Part shown: positions 62,601 to 64,000 of the stretch, piece after piece
Position numbering within the stretch: the first letter of the stretch is position 1
Layout of the letters: every line of letters begins with the position of its first letter
Source: Platynereis dumerilii
Taxonomy: Eukaryota > Annelida > Polychaeta > Phyllodocida > Nereididae
Reading direction: 5' to 3'
Assembly: GCA_026936325.1 (NCBI GenBank)
Contig: JAPTHN010000001.1
Coordinates: 79,739,380-79,803,379, forward strand
Length of the DNA stretch: 64,000 bases
Program-made: the position numbers and the translations under genes
Notes under the pieces: model-generated
Seen by the model: only the letters and a program-made list of their open reading frames with translations
Told to the model about the DNA's origin: nothing
Database searches by the model: none

Positions 62601-64000
62601 TTTGTTTCCAGCTCCATCCGAGCTGCCATTCTTGTCCATCCAGGTCCCACAGTTATGCACATTTCCACCATAGACGAAACCTGTCTCCCAGTTGACGCCA
62701 ATGTTGTTGTTGAATCCTTCGTCAGCCATGTCGTTGTCGATGCTGCGGCCTGCATTGCGTTCACGGTAATTGACACCCTCCGCATGTCGCTGCAAGGCTT
62801 CTTGGATCACTTCACTCAGGGGTTGTTCCTGTAAGTAATCAATGTTATGTTCAAAGTCAAATCATTTGCACTCAGATATGCTGGCAGACATGGTGTCCAT
62901 TTTTCAGTTGTCATATATCTGAGACTGACAAGAGGCCCCATATACAGGACGACTCACAGGCTTTTGGAAGGATGGGGCCTTCGCAAACAATAGGCGTATG
63001 ACTGTACATATGCATACAAGCACAGCGTAAGCCTGCAAAACTACTAACTATCAGCAAAATATAGGTGATAACCCTGATATAAAGGAGGAATGAATCCCCC
63101 TACAATGGCATTCCAACCATGATAACGCTTAATTTAGCTTTTCATGTACAATGTATAGCTATGTGTTTTTCCATAGCAAAAAAAAGCTTAAAATGACATA
63201 CATATGAGCCAGGTTCCTGTGGTTCAGAGTCATCAGTAGGATAGAGCCTGCTCACTGGGTCTTGCAAGATACTGTCTCCCACAAAGTTACAGTAGTCTTT
63301 AATGCACTGGAGCCACCACCAGACGGCATCTCTGCAGTTGTACCTGCGGCGATAAAAAATGTTGCATCTCTGAGAAATTGAATCGGGCATATGTAGAAGT
63401 TTGCAATATCATAAGGGCTGTTCCACAAGAAACTCTGAAGGGGTATATTACAAACGGCCCATTATTTCAGTGAAACCTACTAAATTGCAGCATGTGCTCT
63501 GATAGGCAAGTTACTACAGCGTATAGATCATCTGAGTGAAGTTTCTAATTACAGTATGGCTTCGGGGGTACAAATACAAGGGTCCACAATGAGATCGCTT
63601 CAGCTTGTAGGATACATCTCAAAGTACCACTATTGGGTCTTATTAATTACCTTAATCAAAATTCCATCAAAATATATGACTTTATCCAAACTTTTTAATG
63701 CAAAAAATATTAATCGCCCATCTCATCATTCCATCTGCCCATCGGGCGTTTAATACAAACAATAGGGTATAGTACATTATTGATGCTGAAAAAAAATATA
63801 CTAATCAATGATTTTTTGATATTCTGCCATTTCTGAAGACACAAACGTACCTGGCGCAAACTCCAGAACCTAAGAGATTAGGAATGAGGCCGTGACGGAG
63901 GGTTCCAGCATAAGCCAAGATGATCATGCGAGCCTCGTCAGTCCGTCCTGTGAGCAGGAGCATCCCTCGCATGGCGATGAATGTGTCACGGCCCCAGTTG
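59602..64000 (-). CDS. AGL: Glycogen debranching enzyme, C-terminal part
   Basis: Cytosolic enzyme that removes glycogen branch points; this half carries the amylo-alpha-1,6-glucosidase (GH133) domain. Exons from high to low coordinates: 63851-64000 (continues past the edge), 63202-63343, 62581-62828, 61970-62082, 61436-61644, 60869-60966, 60583-60652, 60289-60477, 59602-59697. All junctions are GT-AG and in phase, giving about 437 codons and TGA at 59602-59604. Landmarks match animal AGL in order: [148 protein letters not shown]. The aspartate of WGRDTF is the likely general acid and the glutamate of GPEW the likely base (recalled from fungal enzyme work, mapping uncertain). It looks intact as far as visible. 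Only the N-terminal glucanotransferase half is missing, off-window. Confidence 0.97.
59752..59960 (-). mobile_element. tRNA-derived SINE, copy 2 (AGL intron)
   Basis: Matches 29834-30327 without the MITE insert: GATTGGGGCTTTAGGTCCTG, TTTATGCACTTGG, GACAGGAGGAGGACACAGCA, and GAGCTGGATTAGAACCCTGG as a decayed B-box region on the minus strand. Confidence 0.75.
60697..60770 (-). mobile_element. SINE fragment, copy 3 (AGL intron)
   Basis: Only the tail half is present: ATGGATGGATCATTGGGACT, CTGTACTTATGCACTTGCTA, TTAGGACAGGAGG. It is truncated before the tRNA-like head. Confidence 0.65.
62160..62530 (-). mobile_element. SINE, copy 4, split by a second SINE
   Basis: GATAATTGGAGCTTTACATC and TTTATGCACT on one side, GGTAGGTTAATTAGG, GGCTGATTGAAACTCCTGCC and CAACAAGGGACCAGGTGGTC on the other. 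The 208-bp element at 62223-62430 sits between them. Confidence 0.7.
62223..62430 (+). mobile_element. tRNA-like SINE inserted in another SINE
   Basis: Has a pol III A box (TAGCTCAGTCAGTAGAGCA, about 62237-62255), an anticodon-arm-like CTCGCCTCACAAGCGAG (anticodon CAC) and a B box GGTTCAATCCC. The acceptor stem pairs poorly and a 120-bp body ending TTTACCTTCACC follows, so it is a SINE head, not a tRNA gene. ACTCT flanks both ends (62218-62222 and 62431-62435). Confidence 0.78.

Overview
The window looks like metazoan nuclear DNA from a marine invertebrate deuterostome, most likely an echinoderm. Reasons: AT-rich non-coding DNA with recurring AGGCCTA words and GATA/TCTA microsatellites, small exons split by repeat-filled introns with GT-AG junctions, a lectin/CUB receptor architecture common in echinoderms, and a dense mix of MITEs, SINEs, foldback DNA and DIRS-type retroelement fossils. 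The species assignment is inference. No bacterial, organellar or CRISPR features are seen.

Two host genes can be read, both on the minus strand. (1) Bases 2949-16405, with a proposed first exon at 35245-35323, encode a single-pass membrane protein: signal peptide, SUEL/Gal-lectin domain, CUB, lectin, CUB, transmembrane helix, tyrosine-containing cytoplasmic tail. All exon phases agree, and with exon 1 the coding length is 2052 nt (683 codons plus stop). The proposed intron 1 is about 18.8 kb. (2) Bases 59602-64000 hold the last nine exons of the glycogen debranching enzyme (AGL), about 437 codons of the amylo-alpha-1,6-glucosidase (GH133) half; the gene continues past the right edge. A 2.3-2.5 kb 3' UTR is proposed at about 57057-59601.

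Layout: 1-2948 is 3' flank of the receptor. 2949-16405 is the receptor body; one intron holds a 25-bp minisatellite split by a 1720-bp TIR element with 9-bp target duplications. 16406-35244 is the proposed intron 1, with several MITE and SINE families, including a hAT-like MITE inserted in a SINE. 36226-45835 holds two broken copies of a DIRS-like retroelement; the second contains four nearly identical 898-bp direct repeats. Palindromes and a 1296-bp TIR transposon lie between the copies. 45836-50459 is a LINE fragment. It is interrupted near its reverse-transcriptase ADD motif by a foldback element (46038-49512), which itself carries a 1287-bp transposon with a TTAT target duplication. 50460-56820 is a 79-bp-unit minisatellite of about 5 kb, interrupted by another repeat and containing inverted and duplicated blocks. 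57057-64000 is AGL.

The two genes show no functional link. AGL is a cytosolic glycogen enzyme and the receptor is a predicted surface protein. The most unusual parts are the layered insertions at 41-57 kb, the receptor's architecture with altered sugar-binding motifs, and a perfect 32-bp palindrome in the likely AGL 3' UTR.
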